From Streptomyces sp. 7-21 (lineage in GTDB: Bacteria > Actinomycetota > Actinomycetes > Streptomycetales > Streptomycetaceae): DNA of 64,000 nucleotides. The notes under the pieces are model-generated. The model worked only from the letters and a program-made list of their open reading frames with translations, was not told the DNA's origin and did no database searches. This document shows, piece by piece, positions 34,179 through 42,151 of the stretch; position 1 is the stretch's first letter, and each line of letters opens with the position of its first letter. Both the position numbers and the translations under genes were made by a program. The stretch spans positions 1 to 64,000 of the forward strand of contig NZ_JAERRL010000008.1 of assembly GCF_016741785.1 (NCBI RefSeq). Direction: 5' to 3'.

Positions 34179-36569
34179 ATGACCGACCATCCGCAGGCCG
34201 CGCTGCGCGACGTGCTCCTCGGTCGCCTCGCCGAGTCCGGTCTGCCCGCCCCCGCCCAGGATCTGCTGCGCGAGCTGCTGCCCGAGGCACGCGCCAGGGG
34301 CGGCACGAACGGCACGGGCACGGTCTACCTGCGGTCGGTTACGGCGGCGGGCTGGCGCGGCATCGGCCCGGCGGCCACGCTCGAACTTCCCCCAGGCCCG
34401 GGACTGACGGTCGTCGCCGGGCGCAACGGCTCCGGCAAGTCCAGCTTCGCCGAGGCCGCCGAGATGGCGCTGACCGGGGACAACGCGCGCTGGCACGGGC
34501 GCACCAAGATCTGGAAGCAGGGCTGGCGGAACCTGCATGACCACCGCGCTCCCCAGGTGTCGGTCGAGCTGTCCGTGGACGGCGAGCGCGAGCCCGTCAC
34601 GGTCCGCAGGACGTGGCAGGGCGAGGACGTCGACGACTCCACGGCGGTCGTCGAACGGCCGGGCCGGCCACCGGTGCGGCTGGAGGAGTTCCTCGACCCC
34701 GAGGCGCTGTCGCTGTACCGGCCGTTCCTCTCCTACAGCGAGCTGGGCGCCATGCTCAACAAGCCGCTCAGCGCGCTCCACGACGCCCTCGCCCGCATCC
34801 TGGGCCTGGAGCTGCTGCGCGACACCGACAAGCAGGTGCTGGCCCTGCGCCGGACGCTCAACGAGACGGTCAGCCAGTACACCGAGATGACGCGGGCCGT
34901 GCTCGCCGAGCTCGAAACGCACGACGACCCCCGGGCCGCCGAGGCCGCCGCCGCGCTGCGCGCCCGCCACCCTGACCTGGACCGGGTGCGGGCCCTGCTG
35001 AAGGGCCATCCGGCCGAGGACGGCGGCGACCTGGCCCGGCTGCGGCGCCTGGCCGGCATCGAGGGGCCGGACCTGGCGGAGCTGCGCGGCGCCGTGGCGC
35101 GGCTGCGGCAGGCCGCCGCCCGGGCCGAGAACGTCCGGGAGGGCACCGCCGAGAACGCGCGCCGGCTCAGCGAGCTGCTGCGCGCCGCGCTCGACCACCG
35201 CCGCCGCCACCCCGGCTCCGCCGACTGCCCGGTGTGCGGGTCCGCCGGCCGCCTGGACGAGGCGTGGGCGGCGGACGCCCGGGAGCAGATCGCGCGGCTG
35301 ACCACCGAGGCGGCCGAGGCGGAGGCCGCCCACCGGGGGCTGGACGCCGCCGTGCGGGCGGTGCGGGACCTGGTGCACCCGGTGCCCGGCTGGTTGCAGG
35401 CGGAGTCCTCCTCGCTGGCGGACCGCTGGCGCGAGTGGGCGGTCTGCCGCGGCATCAGCGATCCGGCGGAGCTGGCCGAGCGCGTCGAACGCGCCGCCGT
35501 GGCGCTGGACGTCGCCTGCCACCAGGCCCGGGAGGACGCCGCCGGGCAGCTCGCCGACCGCGACAGCCGGTGGCAGGGCCTGGCCGTCCGCCTCGGTGAC
35601 TGGCTGGCCGCGGCCGAGGCCGCCGAGGACGCCCGGCCGCGGCTGCGGCACGTCAAGGCCGCCCGCGAGTGGCTCAGGACCGTCACCGACGAGCTGCGGG
35701 ACGCCCGGCTCAAGCCGTTCGCCGACGCCTCGCAGCGGGTGTGGCGGCGGCTGTGCGAGCGCAGCAGCGTCACGCTGGGCGCCATCAGCCTGGCGGGCAC
35801 GGCCAACCAGGGCAAGGTGGTGCTGGACGTCTCCGTGGACGACATCGACGCGCCCGCGTACAGCGTCATGAGCCAGGGTGAGCTGCACTCCCTGGCGCTG
35901 TCGCTGTTCGTGCCGCGGGCGGCGCACCACGGCAGCCCGTTCGGCTTCCTCGTCATCGACGATCCGGTGCAGTCGATGGACCCGGAGAAGGTCGAGGGGC
36001 TCGCCCGCGTCCTCGACGAGTACGCCCGCACCCGGCAGGTCGTCGTCTTCACGCACGACACCCGGTTGCAGCAGGCCATCAGCCATCTGGGCATCAGCGC
36101 CACGGTGCGGGAGGTCTCGCGGCAGACGGACTCGGTGGTGCGGGTGGTGCCGGTCAGCGACCCGGTCACGCAGGCGCTCGGCGAGGCGTGGTCCGTGGCC
36201 AGCGACGACCGGCTGCCGCGGGACGTGGCCGAGCGGGTGCTGCCCGCGATGTGCCGGGGGGTGCTGGAGGCCGCCTACCTCCAGGCGGCGCGGCGGCGGC
36301 TGCGCGACGAGCGGCTGGGGCACCTGGCCGCCGAGCAGGAGACGGCGAAGGCCCACTCGCTGGTCGAGGTGGCGGCGCTGGCGATCTTCGGCACCCGCGA
36401 CCGCGCGTCGGAGGTGCTGGGCGCGGTCGCGCGGGAGCACGGCGCGTGGGCGCGCACGCTGATCCAGCTGTGCAACGCGGGCTCCCACGAGGCGCTGCCG
36501 CCGATGGGTGAGCCGCGCGAGCTGGTCAGGGCGACCCAGCAGCTCGCCAGGGCGGTGCAGCACCGGTGA
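34179..36569 (+). CDS. SbcC/SMC-like ABC ATPase of a restriction module
   Basis: A 796-aa AAA/ABC ATPase. Walker A GRNGSGKSS is at 82-89. Coiled-coil-prone arms (about 230-560) carry a single CPVCG (Cys350, Cys353) where Rad50/SbcC have a zinc hook. The ABC signature MSQGELHSLALSLF starts at 564, and Walker B FLVIDDPVQSMD (Asp594-Asp595) is followed by FTHD. The last about 140 residues are an extra all-helical domain ending LIQLCNAGSHEALPPMGEP. The ATG at 34179 follows CAGGGA. It overlaps the next gene by 4 bp and leads a four-gene operon with McrB and McrC. Probable role: a DNA-sensing or remodelling motor for the nuclease. Confidence 0.85.
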   Translation: MTDHPQAALRDVLLGRLAESGLPAPAQDLLRELLPEARARGGTNGTGTVYLRSVTAAGWRGIGPAATLELPPGPGLTVVAGRNGSGKSSFAEAAEMALTGDNARWHGRTKIWKQGWRNLHDHRAPQVSVELSVDGEREPVTVRRTWQGEDVDDSTAVVERPGRPPVRLEEFLDPEALSLYRPFLSYSELGAMLNKPLSALHDALARILGLELLRDTDKQVLALRRTLNETVSQYTEMTRAVLAELETHDDPRAAEAAAALRARHPDLDRVRALLKGHPAEDGGDLARLRRLAGIEGPDLAELRGAVARLRQAAARAENVREGTAENARRLSELLRAALDHRRRHPGSADCPVCGSAGRLDEAWAADAREQIARLTTEAAEAEAAHRGLDAAVRAVRDLVHPVPGWLQAESSSLADRWREWAVCRGISDPAELAERVERAAVALDVACHQAREDAAGQLADRDSRWQGLAVRLGDWLAAAEAAEDARPRLRHVKAAREWLRTVTDELRDARLKPFADASQRVWRRLCERSSVTLGAISLAGTANQGKVVLDVSVDDIDAPAYSVMSQGELHSLALSLFVPRAAHHGSPFGFLVIDDPVQSMDPEKVEGLARVLDEYARTRQVVVFTHDTRLQQAISHLGISATVREVSRQTDSVVRVVPVSDPVTQALGEAWSVASDDRLPRDVAERVLPAMCRGVLEAAYLQAARRRLRDERLGHLAAEQETAKAHSLVEVAALAIFGTRDRASEVLGAVAREHGAWARTLIQLCNAGSHEALPPMGEPRELVRATQQLARAVQHR

Positions 36570-37015
36570 CGCTGCCCACCAGCGGCCTGGTCGCCGCCGC
36601 CGAACGGCTGCTGAACCCGCCGCCGGGCACGGCCGAGGCGCTCGCCCCCGGCACCCGGGCCCGGGCCGCCGCCGCGCTGCTGCGGCTGGCGCTGGACGAG
36701 ACGATGAACGGCTACTGGCGCCGGATCAGCCCCGGCATGACGCGGAGCAAGGGCCGGACCAAGATGCTGTGCCTGGCGTACTACGCCGGCCCACAGGTGG
36801 CGCGCCGCTGGTACGCGGTGTGGGCCGCGCTCAGCTCCGCGTGCCACCACCACAGCTACGAACTGCCGCCGACGCCCGCGGAGATCAGGGCGCGCGTGCC
36901 GGACGTGGCCGAGCTGATCCGGTCGCTGCCCGATCCCCCGGCCGGGGACGGGCAGGAGCGGCCCGGCGGCCGCCCGGGGCGGAGCGCCGGCCGGAGTGTC
37001 AGCGGGCCCCGGTAG
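36566..37015 (+). CDS. Small helical protein in the McrBC operon (unknown)
   Basis: A 149-aa protein starting at GTG, overlapping the ATPase stop (GTGA). Predicted all-helical: RARAAAALLRLALDETMNGYW, VARRWYAVWAALSSACHHHSYELPPTPAEI, then DVAELIRSL and a disordered Gly/Arg/Ser tail. The CHHHSYELPP segment lines up by eye with SHEALPPMGEP at the end of the preceding ATPase. The two may share a helical domain (HEPN-like in flavour, but without a canonical R-x4-6-H motif). Its place between ATPase and McrB implies a core component or regulator. No family name is known to me. Confidence 0.7.
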   Translation: MTLPTSGLVAAAERLLNPPPGTAEALAPGTRARAAAALLRLALDETMNGYWRRISPGMTRSKGRTKMLCLAYYAGPQVARRWYAVWAALSSACHHHSYELPPTPAEIRARVPDVAELIRSLPDPPAGDGQERPGGRPGRSAGRSVSGPR

Positions 37016-37024
37016 GGTCGGTGC

Positions 37025-38425
37025 GTGAGTGAGGAGCACAACCGGCGGGCCTGGCTGGTCCGCCGCGCGGACCCGCCCGGGGACGAGGTAGTCGGCCAGG
37101 TGTGGCTGCCGCACGGCGTGGTGGCCCTGTCCGCCGCCGGGGGCGGCGAGCTGGAGCCCGGCGCCGGCAAGGACCGGCTGCGGGAGGTGACCGAGCGCGA
37201 GCTGGGGCCGTCGGCGACGTACACCGAGAAGCTCCAGCGGGTCGAGGAGCTGCACGCGTTCCTGTCGGTGATGCGGCCGGGCGACGTGGTGTGCGCGCTG
37301 GCGGGCGGGCGGCTGTTCACCGGCGAGATCACCGGCGGCGTGGTGCGCCAGGCGGCCGGTGACGGCCGGTGCGAGCTGCGGCGTCCGGTGTCCTGGAGCG
37401 CCTCGGCCGCGTGGGACGAGCTGCCCGAGGAGCTGCGGGAGCGGCTGTGGGGGCCGCACGAGGTGGTGGAGCTGACGGCCGTGCGCCACCTGCTGGACGC
37501 CGTCCGGCGGGGGGAGGCGGCGCGGGCGGCGGCGCCGCGGGAGCTGCGGCTGCCCGAGCCGGACGCGGCGCTGGCCCGGTCGCTGCTGGTGCACGACGCG
37601 GCGTGGCTGCGGGAGCTGCGTGACCTGCTGTGGGACGAGCGGCAGCTGGTGCTGTACGGGCCGCCGGGGACGGGCAAGACGCATCTGGCGCTGGCGTTCG
37701 CGGAGTTCCTGGGCGGCGGCCCCGGGCAGGTGACGCTGGTGCAGTTCCATCCCTCGTACGCCTATGAGGACTTCTTCGAGGGGTTCCGGCCCCGGCAGGA
37801 CGGGCCCGAGGGCGGGATCGCGTTCCGGCTGACGGCCGGCCCGCTGCGGGAGCTGGCGGATCTGGCCGCCCGGCCCGAGCGGCGCCACATACCGCACGTG
37901 CTGGTCATCGACGAGATCAACCGGGCCAACCTGGCGAAGGTGTTCGGCGAGCTGTACTTCCTGCTGGAGTACCGCGACCGGTCGGTGCGGCTGATGTACT
38001 CGGGCGAGCGGTTCGCGCTGCCGCCCAACCTGTTCGTCATCGGCACGATGAACACGGCGGACCGGTCCATCGCGCTGGTGGACGCGGCGATGCGGCGCCG
38101 GTTCGCGTTCGTGGAGCTGTCGCCGCGGGTCGAGCCGGTGCGCGGGCTGCTGCGCCGCTGGCTGGCGCGCGAGGGCCGGGACAGCGAGCCGGCCGACCTG
38201 CTGGACGCGCTCAACTCCCGCATACCCGACCCTGACTTCGCGGTCGGGCCGTCCTATCTGATGAAGCCGGGCGTCTACCGCGACGGTGGCCTGGAGCGGG
38301 TCTGGCGCACCAAGATCCTGCCGCTGCTCGCGGAGTACCACTACGGCGAGGACGTCGACGTGGCGGAGCGCTACGGCCTGGAGGCGCTGCGGGCCGCGCT
38401 GCGCGAGGACGGGCCGGCGGCGTGA
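37025..38425 (+). CDS. McrB-type AAA+ GTPase with EVE/PUA-like N-terminal domain
   Basis: A 466-aa motor of a type IV restriction system. Residues 1-150 look like an EVE/PUA-type modified-base reader: AWLVRRADPP, FLSVMRPGDVVCALAGG, FTGEITGGVV, RRPVSWSAS. The AAA+ core has Walker A GPPGTGKT (212-219), FHPSYAYEDFFEGFRP, Walker B LVIDEINRANLAKVFGELY (Asp296-Glu297) and the McrB-specific MNTADRS (342-348), which couples nucleotide hydrolysis to McrC. GTG start 9 bp after the small gene; stop overlaps mcrC by 4 bp. Classical McrB uses GTP; nucleotide choice here is untested. Confidence 0.9.
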   Translation: MSEEHNRRAWLVRRADPPGDEVVGQVWLPHGVVALSAAGGGELEPGAGKDRLREVTERELGPSATYTEKLQRVEELHAFLSVMRPGDVVCALAGGRLFTGEITGGVVRQAAGDGRCELRRPVSWSASAAWDELPEELRERLWGPHEVVELTAVRHLLDAVRRGEAARAAAPRELRLPEPDAALARSLLVHDAAWLRELRDLLWDERQLVLYGPPGTGKTHLALAFAEFLGGGPGQVTLVQFHPSYAYEDFFEGFRPRQDGPEGGIAFRLTAGPLRELADLAARPERRHIPHVLVIDEINRANLAKVFGELYFLLEYRDRSVRLMYSGERFALPPNLFVIGTMNTADRSIALVDAAMRRRFAFVELSPRVEPVRGLLRRWLAREGRDSEPADLLDALNSRIPDPDFAVGPSYLMKPGVYRDGGLERVWRTKILPLLAEYHYGEDVDVAERYGLEALRAALREDGPAA

Positions 38426-39690
38426 CGCTCGTCGAGCTGACGGAGCACGGCCCGGCGGCGACGCTCCGGCTGCCCGACGCGGCCGGGCGGGCGCTGGCCG
38501 CCTCCGGTCTTGTCACCGCCGCGCCCGACCCGCACGTGCCGGGCGCGTGGCGGCTGCGGGCGGGCAGCCGCGTCGGGGCGGTCCGGCTGGCGGTGCCGGG
38601 CGGCGAGAGCCTGGAGCTGCGGATCGCGCCGAAGCTGCCGGTGGCCCGGCTGTTCTTCCTGCTGGGCTACGCCCGCGATCCGAAGACGCACGGCGCGGGG
38701 ACCGTCGGCCTGGCGGCGCACGACGAGGTGCTGCCCGCGCTGGCGCACGCCTACGAGCGGGCGCTGGAGCGGGCCCTGCGGCAGGGCGTGCTCCAGGGCT
38801 ACCGCCGGACCGAGGAGTCCGCGCCCGTGCTGCGGGGGCGGCTGCGCGAGGCGGAGCAGCTGCGCCGGCACCTGGGCCGGGCGCTGCCGCTGGAGGTGGC
38901 GTACGACGCGTACGGCACCGACACCGCCGAGAACCGCCTGCTGCGGGCCGCCGCCGAGCGGCTGCTGCGCCTGCCGCGGGTGCCGCGGGCCGTGCGGCAG
39001 CGGCTGCGGCACCACGGCGCGCGGCTGGGGGGTGCGGCGCGGCTGGCGCCGGGCGCGCCGCTGCCGCGATGGCGGCCGAGCCGCCTCAACGCCCGGTACT
39101 GGCCCGCGCTGCGGCTGGCGGAGACGGTGCTGCGCGGCTCGTCCGTGGAGCTCGCACCGGGGGGCGTCGCCGTGGAGGGCTTCGTGTGTGACATGAACGC
39201 CGTCTTCGAGGACTTCGTGTGCGTGGCGCTGCGCGAGGCGCTGGCGGCGTACGGCGGGCGCACGGTGCTCCAGCAGCAGATGTGGCTCGACGAGGACGGC
39301 GCGGTGCGGATGCGGCCCGACCTGGTGTGGTACGGCGCGGACGGGCGGCCGCGTGCCGTGGTGGACGCCAAGTACAAGGCGGCGTCCGGGCAGGCGCCGG
39401 ACGGCGGCCTGCCGCACGCCGACCTGTACCAGATGCTGGCGTACTGCACGGCGCTCGGGCTGCCGCGCGGCCATCTCGTCCACGCCGGGGGCGGCGCGCC
39501 GCGCGGGGCGCACCGGGTCCGGGGGGCCGGGGTGGTGCTGCACCGGCACGCGCTCGACCTGGACCAGCCGCCGGAGCGGCTGCTGGCCGCGGTGCGGGAG
39601 CTGGCGGCCCGCCTGGCCCAGGACGCCGCGGCGGTCGCTCAGGGGACCGGGTCGCCGGGTGCCAGCGCGCCGTCGGTCAGCCCCTGGTAG
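38422..39690 (+). CDS. McrC-type PD-(D/E)xK nuclease subunit
   Basis: A 422-aa partner of the McrB-like motor. The N-terminal half has the McrC wing and stalk elements (ELRIAPKLPVARLFFLLGYA, VLRGRLREAEQL, DTAENRLLRAAAERLL). The nuclease core is complete: MRPDLVW with Asp300, VVDAKYK with Asp315-x-Lys317, and DLYQMLAYC with Gln337. GTG start coupled to mcrB. Its last 52 bp overlap the convergent methylase-like gene. With McrB it should cut modified DNA. Confidence 0.9.
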   Translation: MTLVELTEHGPAATLRLPDAAGRALAASGLVTAAPDPHVPGAWRLRAGSRVGAVRLAVPGGESLELRIAPKLPVARLFFLLGYARDPKTHGAGTVGLAAHDEVLPALAHAYERALERALRQGVLQGYRRTEESAPVLRGRLREAEQLRRHLGRALPLEVAYDAYGTDTAENRLLRAAAERLLRLPRVPRAVRQRLRHHGARLGGAARLAPGAPLPRWRPSRLNARYWPALRLAETVLRGSSVELAPGGVAVEGFVCDMNAVFEDFVCVALREALAAYGGRTVLQQQMWLDEDGAVRMRPDLVWYGADGRPRAVVDAKYKAASGQAPDGGLPHADLYQMLAYCTALGLPRGHLVHAGGGAPRGAHRVRGAGVVLHRHALDLDQPPERLLAAVRELAARLAQDAAAVAQGTGSPGASAPSVSPW

Positions 39691-41249
39691 GCCAGGCAGG
39701 CGGCGCGCCGGCCCAGTTCGGTGAGCGCGTCGAGGTTTTCCTCGAATGCGCGCAGCGCCCGGAACGCCGCCCCGTAGCGCCGCTGGTCCGCGACCGCCAT
39801 CTGCGGCACCCGCGCGCCCCGGGCGTCGCGGCGCACGAAGCCGGCGAGGTAGTCGGTGTCCAGCTGGTCGCTGGCGGAGACCGGGGTGCCGGAGGCGAGG
39901 TCGACGAGCCCGGCGCGCGCCAGGTCGGCGAGCGGGACGGACGCCCCGGCCAGGGAGCCGGTGCCCGGCCCCGTCACCAGCGGCGGCAGCAGGTCCCGCA
40001 GCGCGCGCAGCCGCTCGTCGAGCTGCCGGCGCAGCTCGCGGTACTCGGCGGGGACGTCGCGCCGGGAGGCCCGCACGTGGGCAGCGGGCGTGAGGTCCAC
40101 GGTGTCGTCGAGCAGCGCGAGCGCGGGCACCTCGGTGACCTGCTGGGGGGCCGGGTTGAGCGGCCCGTCCGGGTCGTTGCCGGTGAGGTCGACCATGCGG
40201 ACGCGGTCGGCGGCCTCGGCGGGCGAGGCGGGGCGGCGCAGCGTCCACAGGTGGACCGGCAGGGCGTGGGAGGCGGCCACGCCGGGCGGCAGGGCGATGA
40301 CGCTGGTGAGGATGCCGCGCCGCACCAGTTCGGCGCGGATCCGGCGGCCCGCCTTGCGGTAGGCGGCGGAGGCCGTCATCACCACGATGGCCCGGCCGCC
40401 GGGTGCCGTGTGGAAGAAGCAGTGCTGGAGCCAGGCGAGTTCGCCCTCGGCGCGGGAGGGGGTGCCCAGCTCCCAGCGGGTGTCGAGCAGCAGCTCCTCG
40501 CGGCCCCAGTCGGCTTCGGCGGCCGGGGGGTCGCAGATGACCAGGTCGGCGCGGAGCGAGGGCCAGGCGTCGGCGCGCAGCGAGTCGCCGTGCCGGACGG
40601 TGAGGCGGGACGGCCCGGTCAGCGCGGAGCGGAGCATGGCGAAGCGCGCCGCGCCGGGGTCGGCCTCCTGGCCGAGGCGGCGCGGGCCGGCGGCGGGGCC
40701 GACGGCGGCCAGCAGCGTGCCGATGCCGCAGGCGGGGTCGAAGAGGGTGGCGTCCTTCGGCACGGGGCGGGCGAAGTGGGCCACGGCCCGCACCACGCGG
40801 GCGGAGGTGACGCGGTCGGAGCCGGTGCGCCGGGCCGCGTCGAGGTAGCGGTCGGTCAGGGCGGTGACCACAGCGGCGGGCGAGCGGCGTTCCGCCAGCG
40901 AGGCGGCGAGGCTGGCGACGCCGGGGTCGAGGCCGGACGGCTCACCGGTGGCGAGGAACGCCGCGACGGCGGCGAGGGCGCCGGGGAGGCCGCCGGGCGC
41001 GGTGCCCTTGAGCGCTTGCCAGAGCCGGGCCTCGTCCGGCACGTCCTTGCCCTTGCGGTGGGCGGCCAGCCAGGCGCGTACCTCACCGAGCGAGAACAGG
41101 GGCGCTCCCGCGGCGCCGCCGGCCGGGCGGGGGAAGTCTGGGTACCGCCGCCGCCAGTTGGAGACGGCGGCCCTGGTCACCCCGGCCAGCCGGGCGATCT
41201 CGGCGCCGCTGACCAGCGGGTCGGCGGCGGGGCGCGCGTCCTCCGTCAT
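39639..41249 (-). CDS. N6-adenine DNA methylase-like protein with N-terminal HTH and altered motif IV
   Basis: A 536-aa protein related to HsdM-type methylases. Residues 14-60 are a MerR/AlpA-like winged helix (SGAEIARLAGVTRAAVSNWRR). The SAM motif I LFDPACGIGTLL is at 169-180. Motif IV reads CDPPA (239-243), where family members have NPPF or NPPY: the aromatic residue that stacks on the flipped adenine is replaced by alanine. The C-terminal 180 residues may include a target-recognition/coiled-coil part (YRELRRQLDERLRALRDLL). The ATG at 41249 is preferred over a GTG at 41258. Convergent with mcrC. It may be a weak or regulatory methylase. Confidence 0.82.
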   Translation of the reverse strand: MTEDARPAADPLVSGAEIARLAGVTRAAVSNWRRRYPDFPRPAGGAAGAPLFSLGEVRAWLAAHRKGKDVPDEARLWQALKGTAPGGLPGALAAVAAFLATGEPSGLDPGVASLAASLAERRSPAAVVTALTDRYLDAARRTGSDRVTSARVVRAVAHFARPVPKDATLFDPACGIGTLLAAVGPAAGPRRLGQEADPGAARFAMLRSALTGPSRLTVRHGDSLRADAWPSLRADLVICDPPAAEADWGREELLLDTRWELGTPSRAEGELAWLQHCFFHTAPGGRAIVVMTASAAYRKAGRRIRAELVRRGILTSVIALPPGVAASHALPVHLWTLRRPASPAEAADRVRMVDLTGNDPDGPLNPAPQQVTEVPALALLDDTVDLTPAAHVRASRRDVPAEYRELRRQLDERLRALRDLLPPLVTGPGTGSLAGASVPLADLARAGLVDLASGTPVSASDQLDTDYLAGFVRRDARGARVPQMAVADQRRYGAAFRALRAFEENLDALTELGRRAACLAYQGLTDGALAPGDPVP

Positions 41250-41278
41250 GCACGTCACCGTACACGCTTCCGCGCAGG

Positions 41279-42082
41279 TCAGGGAGGTGTGCGCGCGTTA
41301 GCGCCGTCAACGGGTGGGGTGTTGACGCTCGCGTGGGGCGAACTCTCTTCCGCGAGACGGAGATAGGCGTCCAGTGCGGCGGCCCCGGCGAGCATCGCCC
41401 GGCCGCGGGCGGCCAGCCGCTCGTGCCAGTCGCGCAGCGTGGCCTGGAGCGGCGCGAGGCCGCCGGCGGCCCGCACCCGGTCGAGCACCGGGGCGATCCG
41501 CGTCAGCGGGTAGCCGCCGCGGCGCAGCTGGTGCGTCAGCCGCGCGTCGCGCACGTCGGCCTCGTCGTAGACGCGGTAGCCGGTCCGCGGGTCGCGGCGG
41601 GGCCGCACCAGCCCGGCCCGCTCCCAGGCGCGGAGCGTGGCGGGCCGGATCCCGAGCTGTGCCGCCAGCGGGCCGATGTGCGTGCCGCCCGCCGCTGGTG
41701 CGCGCCGCGGGGCGGGCGCCGGCACAGCGGCGCGGCCGAGGTCACGCAGGGCGCTCTCGACGGCCTGGAGGGTGCCGCGGTCGCTGAGGAGCTGGGCGTG
41801 GCTGACGTCGATCAGGCGGAGCGCCTCCGCGGTGTCGCCCTCGTTCGCCGCCCGCATGACGGCCGCCGCCGTCTGGTGGCCGTGGCCGGGCACCAGGGCG
41901 AGGAACGCGCGCAGCGCGGCGGCGTGCAGCGGGGTGTAGACGCGGTAGCCGTGCCGCGTGCGGCCGGCCGCCGGGAGGATCCCGGCCGCCTCGTAGTTCC
42001 TGACCGCCTGCGCGGAAATGCCGTGCCCGCGCGCCAGGTCAACCGGCCTGAGCTTCCCGTCGGTTTGAAGGTTTTTCCCCAT
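41279..42082 (-). CDS. Two-headed MerR-family regulator (TioE-like)
   Basis: A 267-aa regulator with two MerR-type DNA-binding heads. The first is LRPVDLARGHGISAQAVRNY with GYRVYTPLH (residues 10-55). The second is GPLAAQLGIRPATLRAWERA with TGYRVYDEADVRDARL (around 145-190). Most MerR proteins have one head and a dimer helix; this duplicated layout is typical of TioE-like regulators in Streptomyces. Divergent from the erythromycin-esterase-type gene across about 70 bp, which it probably controls. ATG at 42082; a longer open frame upstream is only the shadow of the neighbour. Confidence 0.85.
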   Translation of the reverse strand: MGKNLQTDGKLRPVDLARGHGISAQAVRNYEAAGILPAAGRTRHGYRVYTPLHAAALRAFLALVPGHGHQTAAAVMRAANEGDTAEALRLIDVSHAQLLSDRGTLQAVESALRDLGRAAVPAPAPRRAPAAGGTHIGPLAAQLGIRPATLRAWERAGLVRPRRDPRTGYRVYDEADVRDARLTHQLRRGGYPLTRIAPVLDRVRAAGGLAPLQATLRDWHERLAARGRAMLAGAAALDAYLRLAEESSPHASVNTPPVDGANARTPP

Positions 42083-42151
42083 CACACCCGCTGATTCCTG
42101 GGGTAGTCGCGAAAAAGTTTGCACCGCATGTTCAACGATAGCGTGGAAGGC

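Noticed and set aside
34104..36563. An 819-aa minus-strand open frame opposite the SMC-like ATPase
   Set aside because: Low-complexity Gly/Arg/Gln translation without a start signal; the plus strand encodes clear Walker motifs.
34179..36569. Calling the ATPase a housekeeping SbcC or Rad50
   Set aside because: No SbcD/Mre11 partner, arms too short, an extra C-terminal domain, and fixed coupling to mcrBC genes.
34179..41249. Assignment to BREX, DISARM, Wadjet, Zorya or MADS
   Set aside because: None of the hallmark genes of those systems (PglZ, DrmA/B, JetA-D, MotA-like ZorA, kinase set) are present; McrB/McrC motifs point to type IV restriction.
42119..42151. An 11-residue longer N-terminus for the erythromycin-esterase-type protein
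   Set aside because: No RBS and residues MHRMFNDSVEG are not family-like; the start nearer 42152 is preferred but not certain.
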